From positions 620,001-684,000 of the forward strand of contig NZ_FNXY01000003.1 of NCBI RefSeq assembly GCF_900108855.1: 64,000 nt of DNA. Direction: 5' to 3'. Below are positions 17,243 through 26,830 of this stretch, in pieces. The notes under the pieces were generated by a model, which was not told where the DNA came from, searched no databases, and worked only from the letters and a program-made list of their open reading frames with translations. How positions within the stretch are numbered: the first letter of the stretch is position 1; each line of letters starts with the position of its first letter. The stretch is from Dyadobacter koreensis. GTDB taxonomy: Bacteria > Bacteroidota > Bacteroidia > Cytophagales > Spirosomataceae. The position numbers and the translations under genes were made by a program.

Positions 17243-18073
17243 ATGCAGGTCATGGCCATAGATCGTAATTCGTTACGGGGGAAACTTTTCATCATAATTT
17301 TCGGAGCAAATACGAGAAAAGGACGACTATTCGACGTTTTTCTGCTCTATTTCATCCTGACAAGTATTTTAATCGTTTGCCTGGAAAGTGTTCCCAAAAT
17401 CCGGAATAATTACGAACCAGAGTTTTTTTATCTTGAATCATTTTTTACAATCGTTTTTACGATTGAATATTTCCTCCGGATTTACAGCCATCCTAAACCG
17501 CTAAAATACCTGCTGAGTTTTTATGGAATCATTGATTTATTTTCAATCCTTCCATTTTATCTTACCTATTTTATGCCGTCCGGCCATTATCTGATAACCA
17601 TCCGGATTTTGCGCCTGCTCAGAGTTTTCAGGATCCTAAAATTAAGCAGTTTTGTCCATCACGCTCAGGTTCTGAAAAGCGCACTTGCTGCCAGTTTACA
17701 GAAAATTACAGTTTTCATGTTGTTCATCGTAGCCCTGGTTTTGATCATAGGCACGATTATGTATGTAGTAGAAGGAGAAGAAAATGGCTTTACCAGTATT
17801 CCACAAAGTATTTATTGGGCAATCGTAACAATCACCACGGTTGGGTATGGAGATTTGACACCTCAGACATCCCTTGGACAGATTATTTCATCTGTTGTGA
17901 TGATTATGGGATATGCGATCATCGCTGTACCGACCGGGATTGTGACTGTTGAAATGTCAAGGTCGTTGCCGGTTCCTAAAACAGCCGACCTGATCGAATG
18001 TCTTTCTTGTGGGAAACGAATGCCATCTAATGCCAACTTTTGCAGCAACTGCGGACATTCTCTTAAGGAATAA
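17243..18073 (+). CDS. Voltage-gated-type potassium channel with C-terminal zinc ribbon
   Basis: A 276-residue six-helix ion channel subunit of the inner membrane. The arginine-rich S4 sensor is TIRILRLLRVFRILKL (about residues 118-133). The pore helix and filter are SIYWAIVTITTVGYGDLTPQT, with the K-selective TVGYGD signature, followed by the inner helix. After a short linker the protein ends in a zinc ribbon of two CxxC pairs, CLSCGKRMPSNANFCSNCG (about residues 252-270). The zinc ribbon is not a regular part of bacterial Kv channels and may sense metal or redox state, or aid assembly. Single gene. Confidence 0.9.
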   Translation: MQVMAIDRNSLRGKLFIIIFGANTRKGRLFDVFLLYFILTSILIVCLESVPKIRNNYEPEFFYLESFFTIVFTIEYFLRIYSHPKPLKYLLSFYGIIDLFSILPFYLTYFMPSGHYLITIRILRLLRVFRILKLSSFVHHAQVLKSALAASLQKITVFMLFIVALVLIIGTIMYVVEGEENGFTSIPQSIYWAIVTITTVGYGDLTPQTSLGQIISSVVMIMGYAIIAVPTGIVTVEMSRSLPVPKTADLIECLSCGKRMPSNANFCSNCGHSLKE

Positions 18074-18122
18074 CCGGGAATTTGCGTAGTGACTTAAAAA
18101 CTGATATCCTGAACCAAACTTT

Positions 18123-20696
18123 ATGCGCTTTCTCCTTTGCTCATTTTTGCTGTTTTTTGTTATTTCTACTTCAAAGGCAGGAGGAATAAAGGGCCGCATT
18201 TCAAATAAAACGGGAGACGCCCTGCCCTATGCCGGAATCGTTGTCAAAGCGAGCGGCGATGGAACAATCGCGAATGATGAAGGTTTGTATGAATTTGCTT
18301 TACCTGCAGGAACTTACGAAATTATTTTTCAATACCTCGGTTTTAAAACATTGACTAAATCGGTTGTCGTTGGTAACGAATTTCAGGAATTGAATATAGT
18401 TCTGGAAGAACAGGCGCTGAATTTAAATGAAGTTAAAGTAGATAATAAACGTGAAGACCCAGCCTATACGATAATGCGGAAAGCGATTGCCAAAGCACGT
18501 TTTCATCAGCTGCAGGTCCGGGCCTATACTGCGAAAGTTTATTCGAGAAGCACCGCACTTCCGACAAAAATACCTTATCTGGTCGAGCGCAGGCTAAAAA
18601 AAGAAGGCGTTCAGGAAGGAAAAGCCATCATCAATGAAAGTGTTGCGGAAATTCAGTATCGCCGTCCGAATAACTTCAAACAGCACATCATTTCTACCCG
18701 AAATAGTCTGGATAACAGTATCCCTTCGCCTAATGAATATATTTTAGCCAGTTTGTACAGTCCTGAAATTGCAGGGACAATTTCTCCCCTTTCTCCAAAA
18801 TCGTTTTCATATTACAAGTTCGAGTACGAAGGTTATTTCGAAGACCGCGGACAAATTATCAACAAAATCAAGGTGATACCACGGGCCTATGGAGAAGGTA
18901 TTTTTCGTGGCAGTTTATACATTATAGACGAACGTTGGGCTATCCACAGTTATGACCTGGAAACGACAACAAGCGGACTTGACATATCAGCCAAACAGAT
19001 TTTCAATCCAATTCAGGACGTATGGCTTCCCGTAAATCAGCAATTCAGGATTAAAGGAAGTTATCTTGGTTTTGCAGGAGAATTTAAATATCTGGTTTCG
19101 CTAACCTATCAAAAAATGGATGTTGATCCCGGATTGAAAGAAGAAATTGTTGTGAAAGACCCGAAAGTCGATGCCGAAGTTTCTGAAAATGTCCGCAAGA
19201 AAAATCTGGAAAAGATGATTAAGGATCAAAAAGCATTTTCGACCAAAAACCTGAGAAAATTCACAAAAGAATACGATAAGGGCCTAAAAAAAGAAAGGAA
19301 AAATAAAGGCGAAGACACCAGAATTGTCCGTGAAGATTCGATAGTAGTTGATACGATGGCGAATAAAAGGGATACCACTTATTGGGCAAACCTTCGCCCG
19401 ATCCCCCTTACAAACTCCGAGGAACAGAGTTATGCCATGCAGGATAGTATCAGGGTAATTAAAGAGGCTCAAAAAATCAACAGCCGCCCCGATTCTACGA
19501 ACTTCAAAATTCAGCACATTCTGGTTGGAAACACCTATTCATTCAAAAATCGAAATTTTCTCAGGATTGAAAGTCCTTTTCTTGCATTTTACTATAACAC
19601 CGTTGAAGGATACGCGCTAAACCTTGCCGCCGAATACCAGAAACGCTGGGGAAAATCGAGCTATTTTACAATTCGCCCTTATGCCCGATATACCTTCGGG
19701 AGAGATAAATTTAACGGAAATATCCAAGCAAACGTTGGCAACAAAAATTCAAATTTTTTGATTACCGCTGGTGAAATGGTAAATCAGAATAACCGCGACA
19801 ACCCAATTACTCCGTTCGGAAATACGGTCTCAACATTAATTTTTGAAAGAAACCGTGCGAAATTATATCAGTCCAAATTTCTGAAAACTGAGTATTCCAT
19901 CCGAAATATTTCGGACGTTTTAAGTTTCAATACCAGTCTTGAATATGAGCAGCGCCAGGAAGTATTTGATATGGAAAATATAAAGTCGTTCATCGACTGG
20001 CCTAAAAGAAGTTTCCACCCAAACAGGCCGCTCAACGACGAACTTGAAAGCACTGGTTTTCCGGATCACGACGCGTTAGTATTTCAAATCAGTGCAGATA
20101 TTCGTCCCTGGCGTAGATATTTGGTCAGAAATGGGGAAAAGCGATATTTGAGAAGTAAAAAACCAGCATTTAGTATTCTTTACAAAACCGGATTGAGATT
20201 TGCCGGCGATGTAGATTATGATTTTTTACAAGGTGGAATCCGGCAGTCCATCGACCTTGGCCCAAGAAACACGGTTAGTTATTCAGTAAAGGGCGGAGGA
20301 TTTTTAAGCAAAAAGGAAATGTATTTTCCGGATTTCCGACACTTTATGGGAAATGAATCATTCTTCCGACTGGGTGATCCGCTGACTCAGTTCCGAAGTC
20401 TGCCTTATTATGAACATAGCACACAACAATGGTTTGTTGAAGGACACGCCTTATGGTCCATGCAACGCTTTCTGATCACACAATTTCCTGTTTTTCGTTT
20501 ACGTGGATTGAAGGAAACTGTTCAGGTGCATTATCTTTTCTCTCCAACGTCGCGCCATTACGGAGAACTGGTCTACGGCTTAGATCATATTTTACGCTTT
20601 TTCCGAATAGAAACCGTTGCGCAGTTCGACAGCTACAAGATAAATAAAATCGAGTTTCGTTTGGGTACGACATTCAGTATAGCAGATTTAAGATAA
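18123..20696 (+). CDS. DUF5686 outer-membrane protein with carboxypeptidase-regulatory-like domain
   Basis: An 857-residue protein. Signal peptide (MRFLLCSFLLFFVISTSKA), then a CarboxypepD_reg-like domain (IKGRISNKTGDALPYAGI to about residue 100), then the DUF5686 region, which ends in beta-strands typical of an outer-membrane barrel (last residues IEFRLGTTFSIADLR). A lysine-rich segment near residues 350-400 is probably periplasmic. This layout is widespread in Bacteroidota; a link to surface lipid or TonB-like uptake is suspected but the function is unknown. Convergent with an M1 peptidase gene. Confidence 0.88.
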   Translation: MRFLLCSFLLFFVISTSKAGGIKGRISNKTGDALPYAGIVVKASGDGTIANDEGLYEFALPAGTYEIIFQYLGFKTLTKSVVVGNEFQELNIVLEEQALNLNEVKVDNKREDPAYTIMRKAIAKARFHQLQVRAYTAKVYSRSTALPTKIPYLVERRLKKEGVQEGKAIINESVAEIQYRRPNNFKQHIISTRNSLDNSIPSPNEYILASLYSPEIAGTISPLSPKSFSYYKFEYEGYFEDRGQIINKIKVIPRAYGEGIFRGSLYIIDERWAIHSYDLETTTSGLDISAKQIFNPIQDVWLPVNQQFRIKGSYLGFAGEFKYLVSLTYQKMDVDPGLKEEIVVKDPKVDAEVSENVRKKNLEKMIKDQKAFSTKNLRKFTKEYDKGLKKERKNKGEDTRIVREDSIVVDTMANKRDTTYWANLRPIPLTNSEEQSYAMQDSIRVIKEAQKINSRPDSTNFKIQHILVGNTYSFKNRNFLRIESPFLAFYYNTVEGYALNLAAEYQKRWGKSSYFTIRPYARYTFGRDKFNGNIQANVGNKNSNFLITAGEMVNQNNRDNPITPFGNTVSTLIFERNRAKLYQSKFLKTEYSIRNISDVLSFNTSLEYEQRQEVFDMENIKSFIDWPKRSFHPNRPLNDELESTGFPDHDALVFQISADIRPWRRYLVRNGEKRYLRSKKPAFSILYKTGLRFAGDVDYDFLQGGIRQSIDLGPRNTVSYSVKGGGFLSKKEMYFPDFRHFMGNESFFRLGDPLTQFRSLPYYEHSTQQWFVEGHALWSMQRFLITQFPVFRLRGLKETVQVHYLFSPTSRHYGELVYGLDHILRFFRIETVAQFDSYKINKIEFRLGTTFSIADLR

Positions 20697-20700
20697 AAAA

Positions 20701-20764
20701 TATCGGCTGTCCGCTATCGGCTTCCAATAGAATTTTGATGAATGCCGAAAGCTGACAGCCGAAA
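20701..20764. repeat. Imperfect inverted repeat, dispersed intergenic repeat family
   Basis: Arms 20701-20721 and 20744-20764 pair over 21 bases with three mismatches and a 22-base loop. Each arm holds repeated TCGGC-type units (CGGCTGTC, GCTATCGGC; GCCGAAAGCTGACAGCCGAAA). It lies between convergent genes and may serve as a two-way terminator. Related sequence recurs at 41704-41842. Confidence 0.6.
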
Positions 20765-20774
20765 GCCATCGTTC

Positions 20775-22631
20775 TTATCTAACCTTTTCTCCCTTAAATC
20801 TTGGCGCCACTTTTGGCAAAGAAGGGTACGTATTGTTTTCCAGATTAATATCTGCCATTCGCTGACTTGGATCAATAACAATCCGGTCGACATCGGTTGA
20901 TGGACGGTCGATCGTAAAAGTATATTCCGGGTAAGTCCAGCCCCAGTCAGATAATAATGTTGTTTTTGAATATAACTTCTCTGTTTTTTCTCCGCGCATC
21001 ATTTCCAGTGGAACATAAAAATTTTCCTGCGTTCCATCTTTATAACTTACGACAATATCCAAAGGCATCGGCATCTGCCCGATTCTCTCAATCACCACAT
21101 CCGTTTTTCCACCATTTTGTACAACCTCTTTAATGCCATAATCGATGGTTTTTGTCGTTCCAACGAAATCCTCCCAGTACCAATCCAGTTCCAAACCAGA
21201 TTCCTTTTCCATAATCCGTTTTAAATCCGTTGGATTTGGATGTTTATATTTCCATTCATTGAAATAACGTTTCATACCCGATTCGAGCTTATCTTTTCCT
21301 ATGATATAACCAAGCTGATTGAGAAATACGGCACCTTTCGAATAACTGGCAATGCTGTACGCGCGATTCGTATTGTAGTGATCAGCATGTGTCGTCAAAG
21401 GTTCTTCCAGGCCGGATTTTACGAGATTTCTATAACTGTTTGTCGTAGCGCGCTGCGGGTCAGATTTTGACTGGAACAATTCTGACAACACAATGTTTTG
21501 AGCATAGGTCGTAAAACCTTCGTCCATCCATGAATATTTGGATTCATTGGTTCCTAAAATCATTTGAAACCAGCTGTGAATCGATTCATGAACAGCAACG
21601 CTTACCAGACCTCCGAGATTTTGATGCCCCGTGATAAGCGTGGCCATAGGATATTCCATTCCCCCATCGCCACCCTGAATTATTGAATACTGTTTGTACG
21701 GATAACGACCAAATTTCTGGTTCATAATCTTAAACGCCTGAGCAGCCAACGGCTCCATTTCTTTCCAGACATTTGCCAGCGTATCCGTTTGGTAGAAAAA
21801 ATGAAGATCCAGGTTTTCATCCACTTTAACTACATCGTGTTTGTAGTCACGGTCGGCAGCCCACATAAAATCGTGAACTTCCGGCGCAATGAAATGCCAG
21901 GTTAACTTTTCTCCCGCTTTATGTTTTACGTCTTTGTTAGTGTAGCCATAACCAATTTTGTCAGCGTTTTGTAAATAACCGGTCGCAGCAACAACATACG
22001 AAGCATCCAGTGTAATTTTCACGTCAAAATCTCCCCAGATGCCATAAAATTCACGACCGATATACGGATTTGCATGCCATCCTTCGTAGTCATATTCACA
22101 CATTTTAGGATACCACTGCGCGACGGAATAATCAATTCCCTCGCTGTTATTACGCCCATTCCGGCGGATTTGAACGGGTATCTGCGCTTCAAATTCCAGA
22201 TCGAAAGTATGCTGTGTTTTAGGTAGAATTTTTTCGTTTAACGTTACTTCCAAAATTGTCCCGACCACCTCATACTTCAACGGTTTTCCATTATGCTTTA
22301 ATGATAGAATTTTTTCGTAACCAATTTCACTTGGAGAAAGCTTCGAGATACGATCTTTTACACGCGGGTCCGGGTCACTGATTGTTCTTGAACGAACGTC
22401 CATTTGGCTTCCTGGCTGAAATGCGTTTAAATAGAGATGGTAAAAAACCTTGGTAAGTGTGTCTGGAGAATTGTTGGTGTAAACCAGTTTCTGGATGCCT
22501 TTGTACTGGTGGGTCGCCACGTCAAAATCGACATTCATTTGATATTTAGCACGTTGCTGCCAACGATCAGACTGCGAATATGCGGCTGTACAACTTAGAG
22601 CAGCCAGAATAACAAAAAGCAATTTATTCAT
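20775..22631 (-). CDS. M1 family metallopeptidase
   Basis: A 618-residue secreted zinc aminopeptidase-like protein with signal peptide MNKLLFVILAALSCTAAYSQ. The zinc site HESIH (in VAVHESIHSWFQM) is followed 18 residues later by the third ligand in WMDEGFTTYAQN. GGDGGMEYPMATL takes the place of the GAMEN exopeptidase motif. The N-terminal part (DVATHQYKGIQKLVYTNNSP) is the usual M1 beta-domain. It probably trims peptides in the periplasm. A single gene closed by the repeat hairpin. Confidence 0.93.
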   Translation of the reverse strand: MNKLLFVILAALSCTAAYSQSDRWQQRAKYQMNVDFDVATHQYKGIQKLVYTNNSPDTLTKVFYHLYLNAFQPGSQMDVRSRTISDPDPRVKDRISKLSPSEIGYEKILSLKHNGKPLKYEVVGTILEVTLNEKILPKTQHTFDLEFEAQIPVQIRRNGRNNSEGIDYSVAQWYPKMCEYDYEGWHANPYIGREFYGIWGDFDVKITLDASYVVAATGYLQNADKIGYGYTNKDVKHKAGEKLTWHFIAPEVHDFMWAADRDYKHDVVKVDENLDLHFFYQTDTLANVWKEMEPLAAQAFKIMNQKFGRYPYKQYSIIQGGDGGMEYPMATLITGHQNLGGLVSVAVHESIHSWFQMILGTNESKYSWMDEGFTTYAQNIVLSELFQSKSDPQRATTNSYRNLVKSGLEEPLTTHADHYNTNRAYSIASYSKGAVFLNQLGYIIGKDKLESGMKRYFNEWKYKHPNPTDLKRIMEKESGLELDWYWEDFVGTTKTIDYGIKEVVQNGGKTDVVIERIGQMPMPLDIVVSYKDGTQENFYVPLEMMRGEKTEKLYSKTTLLSDWGWTYPEYTFTIDRPSTDVDRIVIDPSQRMADINLENNTYPSLPKVAPRFKGEKVR

Positions 22632-22777
22632 TCGTAAAAACTAAAAATTCATATGAAATAGTACGCAAATTACAGCAAACTAACCAGTTGACCATATCGG
22701 CCTGGAAAATCAATCCTAAATTCCTATATCAACTACGAATAAGTCAATTCCGTTGTTCCGGCATCTTATCATTGTAA

Positions 22778-22897
22778 CTATTTATTCCATTTTTGAATAA
22801 TTTGGGAAGCAATCTCTACATAAAATCTACGTTTTACCTCAATAATTGCCCTCTCAGGCATCTGAACGTCGTATTTATCTTCAGAATTTTCTGGCAT
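22778..22897 (-). CDS. Possible 39-residue small protein
   Basis: An intact ATG-to-TAG frame (starting MPENSEDKYDVQMPERAII and ending QKWNK) in the 319-base gap between the M1 peptidase and DUF1328 genes. The composition is protein-like: an acidic start followed by a likely amphipathic helix rich in Ile, Val, Lys and Arg. No promoter or ribosome site is evident and no family is recognised, so it may be chance. Nothing else is seen in this gap. Confidence 0.3.
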   Translation of the reverse strand: MPENSEDKYDVQMPERAIIEVKRRFYVEIASQIIQKWNK

Positions 22898-22950
22898 ATA
22901 ATTAGTAATAATTCCATTATACTTTTTAATCAACTAACTATTTGTCAATT

Positions 22951-23115
22951 ATGCTTAGATGGACAGTAATATTTCTAATCGTAGCCATCATTGCCGGAGT
23001 ACTTGGATTTGGTGGAATTGCAGCAGGGGCTGCAGGAATTGCTAAAATACTTTTCTTTGTGTTCTTAGTGTTATTCGTGTTAAGTTTAATAAGCCGTGGG
23101 GTCGGGCGATCCTGA
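22951..23115 (+). CDS. DUF1328 small membrane protein
   Basis: A 54-residue protein starting [20 protein letters not shown]. It has two hydrophobic helices separated by [12 protein letters not shown], the pattern of the DUF1328/YtjA family found in many bacteria and often stress-induced. It ends [10 protein letters not shown]. Inner-membrane location is expected; the function is unknown. A strong terminator follows at once, and the gene is convergent with guaA. Confidence 0.85.
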   Translation: MLRWTVIFLIVAIIAGVLGFGGIAAGAAGIAKILFFVFLVLFVLSLISRGVGRS

Positions 23116-23143
23116 CGCAGCTATATATCAGAAAAGCGTTATA

Positions 23144-23179
23144 AAAAGAAAAGCGAGCTAAACGGCCCGCTTTTCTTTT
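23144..23179. terminator. Bidirectional intrinsic terminator
   Basis: AAAAGAAAAGCGAGC and GCCCGCTTTTCTTTT pair with one mismatch around a six-base loop. It lies between the convergent DUF1328 and guaA genes. Confidence 0.8.
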
Positions 23180-23200
23180 ATATATGCAAATCAAATAATG

Positions 23201-24730
23201 TTATTCCCACTCGATAGTAGCTGGCGGTTTTGAAGAAATGTCATACACAACGCGGTTAACACCTTTTACTCTGTTGATAATATCGTTCGAAACTTCTGCC
23301 AGGAAATCGTAAGGTAAATGTGCCCAGTCTGCGGTCATACCATCGATTGACGTTACAGCTCTTAAAGCAACAACGCTTTCGTACGTACGCTCATCTCCCA
23401 TTACGCCAACACTTTTCACTGGTAATAGCATAACACCCGCCTGCCAAACTTCGTGGTAAAGATTCCATTTTCTCAATCCGCCGATGAAAATCGCATCAAC
23501 TTCTTGCAGGATCGCTACTTTTTCAGGTGTGATATCACCCAAAATACGGATTGCCAGACCAGGTCCGGGGAACGGATGGCGACCTAAAATTGTAGGATCG
23601 ATTCCCAACGTTTTACCAACTGCACGTACCTCATCTTTGAATAACGTATTCAGCGGTTCAACCACTTTAAGTTTCATAAAATCTGGCAGACCACCCACAT
23701 TGTGATGTGATTTGATCGTTGCTGATGGCCCTTTTACAGAAACCGATTCAATAACATCAGGATATATCGTTCCCTGGCCAAGCCATTTCACATCCTCAAT
23801 TAAGTGTGATTCCTGATCAAAAACGTCAATAAATGCTTTTCCGATCGCCTTTCTTTTTGCTTCCGGATCTGTCAATCCTTCCAAAGCACCGTAGAAAAGA
23901 TCTTTTGCATCTACTCCTTTAATATTTAAACCCATATGGAGATAAGAGTCAAGCACCTGCTGATACTCGTCTTTTCTCAATAATCCGTTATCTACAAAAA
24001 TACAGAACAAATTCGCTCCTATCGCCTGATGAACCAGCGTTGCAGCAACGGTCGAGTCAACACCACCGGAAAGGGCCATAACCACTCGGTCATTACCTAA
24101 TTTCGTACGAAGACTGGCAATAGTTTGCTCAACAAAAGACTCGGAAGTCCAGTCTTGTTTGCAACCGCAAATTTTCGCAACAAAATTATACATCAACTGT
24201 TTGCCTTCCGTTGAGTGCGTTACTTCCGGGTGAAACTGGATTCCATAAGTAAGTTCATCAGCAATTTTATAAGCAGCAACTTTGACAGATTCTGTTGAAG
24301 CGATGATATTGAAATTGTCAGGAATTGTTACGATCGTGTCACCATGTGACATCCAAACCTGCGAAGTTGCAGACAGCCCGGCAAGCAGCGACGAATCTTC
24401 ATCATCTATTTCCAAACGAGCTCTTCCATATTCACGATGTTGAGATGCCTTTACCTCACCGCCAAGCAACTGAGCCATAAGCTGAGCTCCGTAGCAAACG
24501 CCCAAAACGGGAACAATTTTCCTGAACTTTTCAAGATCTACATAAGGAGCGTCTTCGTCCCTAACAGAACAGGGGCTGCCTGAGAGGATGACGCCTTTGA
24601 TATTCGGAGTGAGCTCCGGGAAGTTATTGTATGGATGGATTTCACAATAAACATTGAGTTCCCGAACCCGACGCGCAATTAATTGCGTGTATTGTGAGCC
24701 AAAATCTAGAATAAGAATCTGTTCAGTCAT
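23201..24730 (-). CDS. guaA: GMP synthase (glutamine-hydrolysing)
   Basis: Converts XMP to GMP using ATP and glutamine, in purine synthesis. The 509-residue protein is one polypeptide with both domains. The amidotransferase has [14 protein letters not shown], the nucleophile Cys in [11 protein letters not shown] and the His/Glu of [11 protein letters not shown]. The synthetase has the PP-loop [12 protein letters not shown], and the C-terminal dimerisation domain ends with the conserved KPPATIEWE. Length and ends are standard. Monocistronic. Confidence 0.97.
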   Translation of the reverse strand: MTEQILILDFGSQYTQLIARRVRELNVYCEIHPYNNFPELTPNIKGVILSGSPCSVRDEDAPYVDLEKFRKIVPVLGVCYGAQLMAQLLGGEVKASQHREYGRARLEIDDEDSSLLAGLSATSQVWMSHGDTIVTIPDNFNIIASTESVKVAAYKIADELTYGIQFHPEVTHSTEGKQLMYNFVAKICGCKQDWTSESFVEQTIASLRTKLGNDRVVMALSGGVDSTVAATLVHQAIGANLFCIFVDNGLLRKDEYQQVLDSYLHMGLNIKGVDAKDLFYGALEGLTDPEAKRKAIGKAFIDVFDQESHLIEDVKWLGQGTIYPDVIESVSVKGPSATIKSHHNVGGLPDFMKLKVVEPLNTLFKDEVRAVGKTLGIDPTILGRHPFPGPGLAIRILGDITPEKVAILQEVDAIFIGGLRKWNLYHEVWQAGVMLLPVKSVGVMGDERTYESVVALRAVTSIDGMTADWAHLPYDFLAEVSNDIINRVKGVNRVVYDISSKPPATIEWE

Positions 24731-24750
24731 AGAAAATGCGATATAAACCG

Positions 24751-24758
24751 CAAAGGTA
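24751..24758 (-). promoter_or_regulatory. Putative guaA promoter -7 box
   Basis: On the minus strand this reads TACCTTTG, a full match to the Bacteroidota TAnnTTTG box, about 20 bases upstream of the guaA ATG. No TTG at the ideal spacing was found. Confidence 0.45.
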
Positions 24759-24861
24759 CAGTTTTACAATGACACAAAGAAAAATATCAAAAAAACTGTT
24801 GAAATATTCTCCTTCACTATGGCTTAGCAAAGAAATTACTTGATTATTTTATTATTACCTC

Positions 24862-24893
24862 TTGTAAATAAGTTACTCTTCTTATTATATTTG
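24862..24893 (+). promoter_or_regulatory. Promoter of the cold-shock gene
   Basis: TTG at 24862-24864, 21 bases, then TATATTTG at 24886-24893, matching the Bacteroidota primary-sigma consensus. It predicts a leader of about 20 bases before the ATG at 24922. Confidence 0.6.
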
Positions 24894-24921
24894 TTTAAAA
24901 TAATTTCAATATAATATTTTT

Positions 24922-25113
24922 ATGAATCAAGGAACAATTAAATTCTTTAACGACGAAAAAGGTTACGGGTTTGTTAAAGACGCAGAAACAGGACAAGATT
25001 ATTTCGTACATATCTCAGGTCTTGTAGACGAAGTTCGCGAAAACGACGAAGTTACTTATGATCTTCAGGAAGGTCGTAAAGGACTAAATGCCGTTAATGT
25101 TAAGCTTGCATAA
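24922..25113 (+). CDS. Cold-shock domain protein
   Basis: A 63-residue single-stranded nucleic-acid-binding protein. The beta-barrel cold-shock fold is evident from GTIKFFNDEKGYGFV (RNP1 as KGYGFV) and DYFVHISGL (RNP2 as YFVHI), ending in GLNAVNVKLA. Members melt RNA structure and assist translation or antitermination. The leader is short, so the long cold-sensing 5' region of Escherichia cspA is not present here. A very stable terminator follows, shared with glyS. Confidence 0.93.
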   Translation: MNQGTIKFFNDEKGYGFVKDAETGQDYFVHISGLVDEVRENDEVTYDLQEGRKGLNAVNVKLA

Positions 25114-25128
25114 TCAGGACTTAATATC

Positions 25129-25170
25129 AAGCAAAAGAGGGTTTTCGATATCGAAAACCCTCTTTTGCTT
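25129..25170. terminator. Perfect 42-base palindromic terminator
   Basis: Twenty-one bases on each side of the centre GATATC are perfectly complementary (AAGCAAAAGAGGGTTTTCGAT and its complement). It is flanked by A/T runs and lies between the convergent cold-shock and glyS genes. Confidence 0.85.
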
Positions 25171-25191
25171 TTATGAACAATCTGTAATTTA

Positions 25192-26676
25192 TCAGATTGC
25201 TTCAAGAATTCTTTCAATCGAAACCTCGTACCCGATTTTCTCTTTCAATGCGCTGATCGCAACACGCTCCTGCTTCATTGAATCGCGGTGACGGATTGTA
25301 ACGGTGTCGTCTTCCATAGTCTGATAATCGACAACAACACAGAAAGGCGTCCCGATCAAATCCTGGCGGGTGTAGCGTTTTCCAATTGCCGCGCCGTCGT
25401 CGTAAGTTGTACGGAATGCAGATTTCAAAGAATTTGTGATGGCCTGAGCTTTTTCAGCCAAACCATCTTTTTTCACCAAGGGCAAAACTGCCACTTTGAA
25501 TGGAGCTAATGCCGGATGCAGTTTTAGATAAGTCCGTTCTTTCTCAGAGTCTCCCTCTCCTACCGTCTCCTTTGTGTAAGCATTGCAGAAAGTTGCAAGA
25601 AAAAGGCGGTCAGCACCTACCGAAGTTTCAACAACGTAAGGGATATAATTTCCATAAGGTTTACCGTTTTCGTCAAGATCCGCGTCGAAATACTGGAGCT
25701 TTTTCTTAGACAGTTCCTGGTGATTACGAAGGTCAAAATCCGTACGTGAGTGAATTCCTTCCATTTCACGGAATCCGAAAGGAAACTTGTATTCGATATC
25801 AACTGCTGCGTTTGCGTAATGCGCCAGCTTTTCGTGGTCGTGGAATTTCAGGCTTTCCGCAGGCAAACCGATTGCAACATGAAATTTCATACGCGCTTCT
25901 TTCCATTTGTTATACCAATCCATCTCAGTGCCAGGGCGAATGAAAAATTGCATTTCCATCTGTTCAAATTCACGCATACGGAAAGTAAACTGACGCGCTA
26001 CGATCTCGTTACGGAAGGCTTTTCCGATCTGTGCAATACCAAAAGGAACTTTCATCCTTCCGCTTTTCTGTACATTCAGGAAGTTGACAAAAATCCCCTG
26101 CGCAGTTTCGGGACGAAGATATATCAAACTTGAATCCTCTGCTACCGAACCTACCTGCGTACTGAACATCAGATTAAACTGACGAACTTCTGTCCAGTTG
26201 GCTGTACCTGAAACGGCACATTTTATATTTTCTGCGATAATTAATTCACGAACTGCTTCAAGATTTTCTGCACTCAGCAGACGTCCCATTTCTGCAAGCA
26301 AAGCCTGCGCCTTTTCCGGCTGGCCATCGGCCTCATACTGTTCCGCTTTTGCTTCCAAGAGCTGATCGGCCCGGTAACGTTTTTTTGAATCTTTATTATC
26401 AATCATCGGATCGCTGAAACCGTCCACGTGACCTGACGCCTTCCAGGTAAGCGGATGCATAAAAATGGAAGCATCAATACCAACGATATTATCATTAAGC
26501 TGCGTCATGGCCTTCCACCACACGGCTTTCAGGTTATTTTTCAATTCCACACCATTCTGACCGTAGTCATAAACAGCTTGCAATCCATCATATATTTCGG
26601 AAGAAGGGAACACAAATCCGTATTCTTTGGCATGCCCTACAATGTCTTGTAAAGAGGTAGCAGGTGATTGGCTCAT
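25192..26676 (-). CDS. glyS: Glycine--tRNA ligase, single-chain type
   Basis: Charges tRNA-Gly. The 494-residue protein is the homodimeric, eukaryote/archaea-like class II enzyme, not the bacterial alpha2beta2 form. Class II motifs: motif 1 near GSANWTEVRQFNLMF / YLRPETAQGIF, motif 2 FRNEIVARQFTFRMREFEQMEMQ-type, motif 3 VETSVGADRLFLA. The C-terminal anticodon-binding domain covers about residues 385-494. ATG at 26676 (MSQSPATS) is preferred over the upstream TTG at 26691. Monocistronic, convergent with the cold-shock gene. Confidence 0.95.
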   Translation of the reverse strand: MSQSPATSLQDIVGHAKEYGFVFPSSEIYDGLQAVYDYGQNGVELKNNLKAVWWKAMTQLNDNIVGIDASIFMHPLTWKASGHVDGFSDPMIDNKDSKKRYRADQLLEAKAEQYEADGQPEKAQALLAEMGRLLSAENLEAVRELIIAENIKCAVSGTANWTEVRQFNLMFSTQVGSVAEDSSLIYLRPETAQGIFVNFLNVQKSGRMKVPFGIAQIGKAFRNEIVARQFTFRMREFEQMEMQFFIRPGTEMDWYNKWKEARMKFHVAIGLPAESLKFHDHEKLAHYANAAVDIEYKFPFGFREMEGIHSRTDFDLRNHQELSKKKLQYFDADLDENGKPYGNYIPYVVETSVGADRLFLATFCNAYTKETVGEGDSEKERTYLKLHPALAPFKVAVLPLVKKDGLAEKAQAITNSLKSAFRTTYDDGAAIGKRYTRQDLIGTPFCVVVDYQTMEDDTVTIRHRDSMKQERVAISALKEKIGYEVSIERILEAI

Positions 26677-26751
26677 TAGTGATTCAGACAATTGATTAAT
26701 AAACGTAAGGTTTTCAGACTGTAAATTTTACAGGTTTTTACAATCAGTTGG

Positions 26752-26759
26752 CAAAATTA
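26752..26759 (-). promoter_or_regulatory. Putative glyS promoter -7 box
   Basis: On the minus strand this reads TAATTTTG, matching TAnnTTTG, about 75 bases upstream of the glyS ATG. It lies back to back with the vapBC promoter. Confidence 0.4.
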
Positions 26760-26800
26760 GGGAATTTGATGGCAAAGAATAACCATGTGTATAAAATTTG

Positions 26801-26808
26801 TATATTTG
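26801..26808 (+). promoter_or_regulatory. Putative vapBC promoter -7 box
   Basis: TATATTTG matches the TAnnTTTG box and lies 22 bases before the antitoxin ATG. A tandem TTTG-rich stretch precedes it; no -33 TTG at ideal spacing. Confidence 0.45.
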
Positions 26809-26830
26809 TGTGTATTCAAAATTAAAAATT

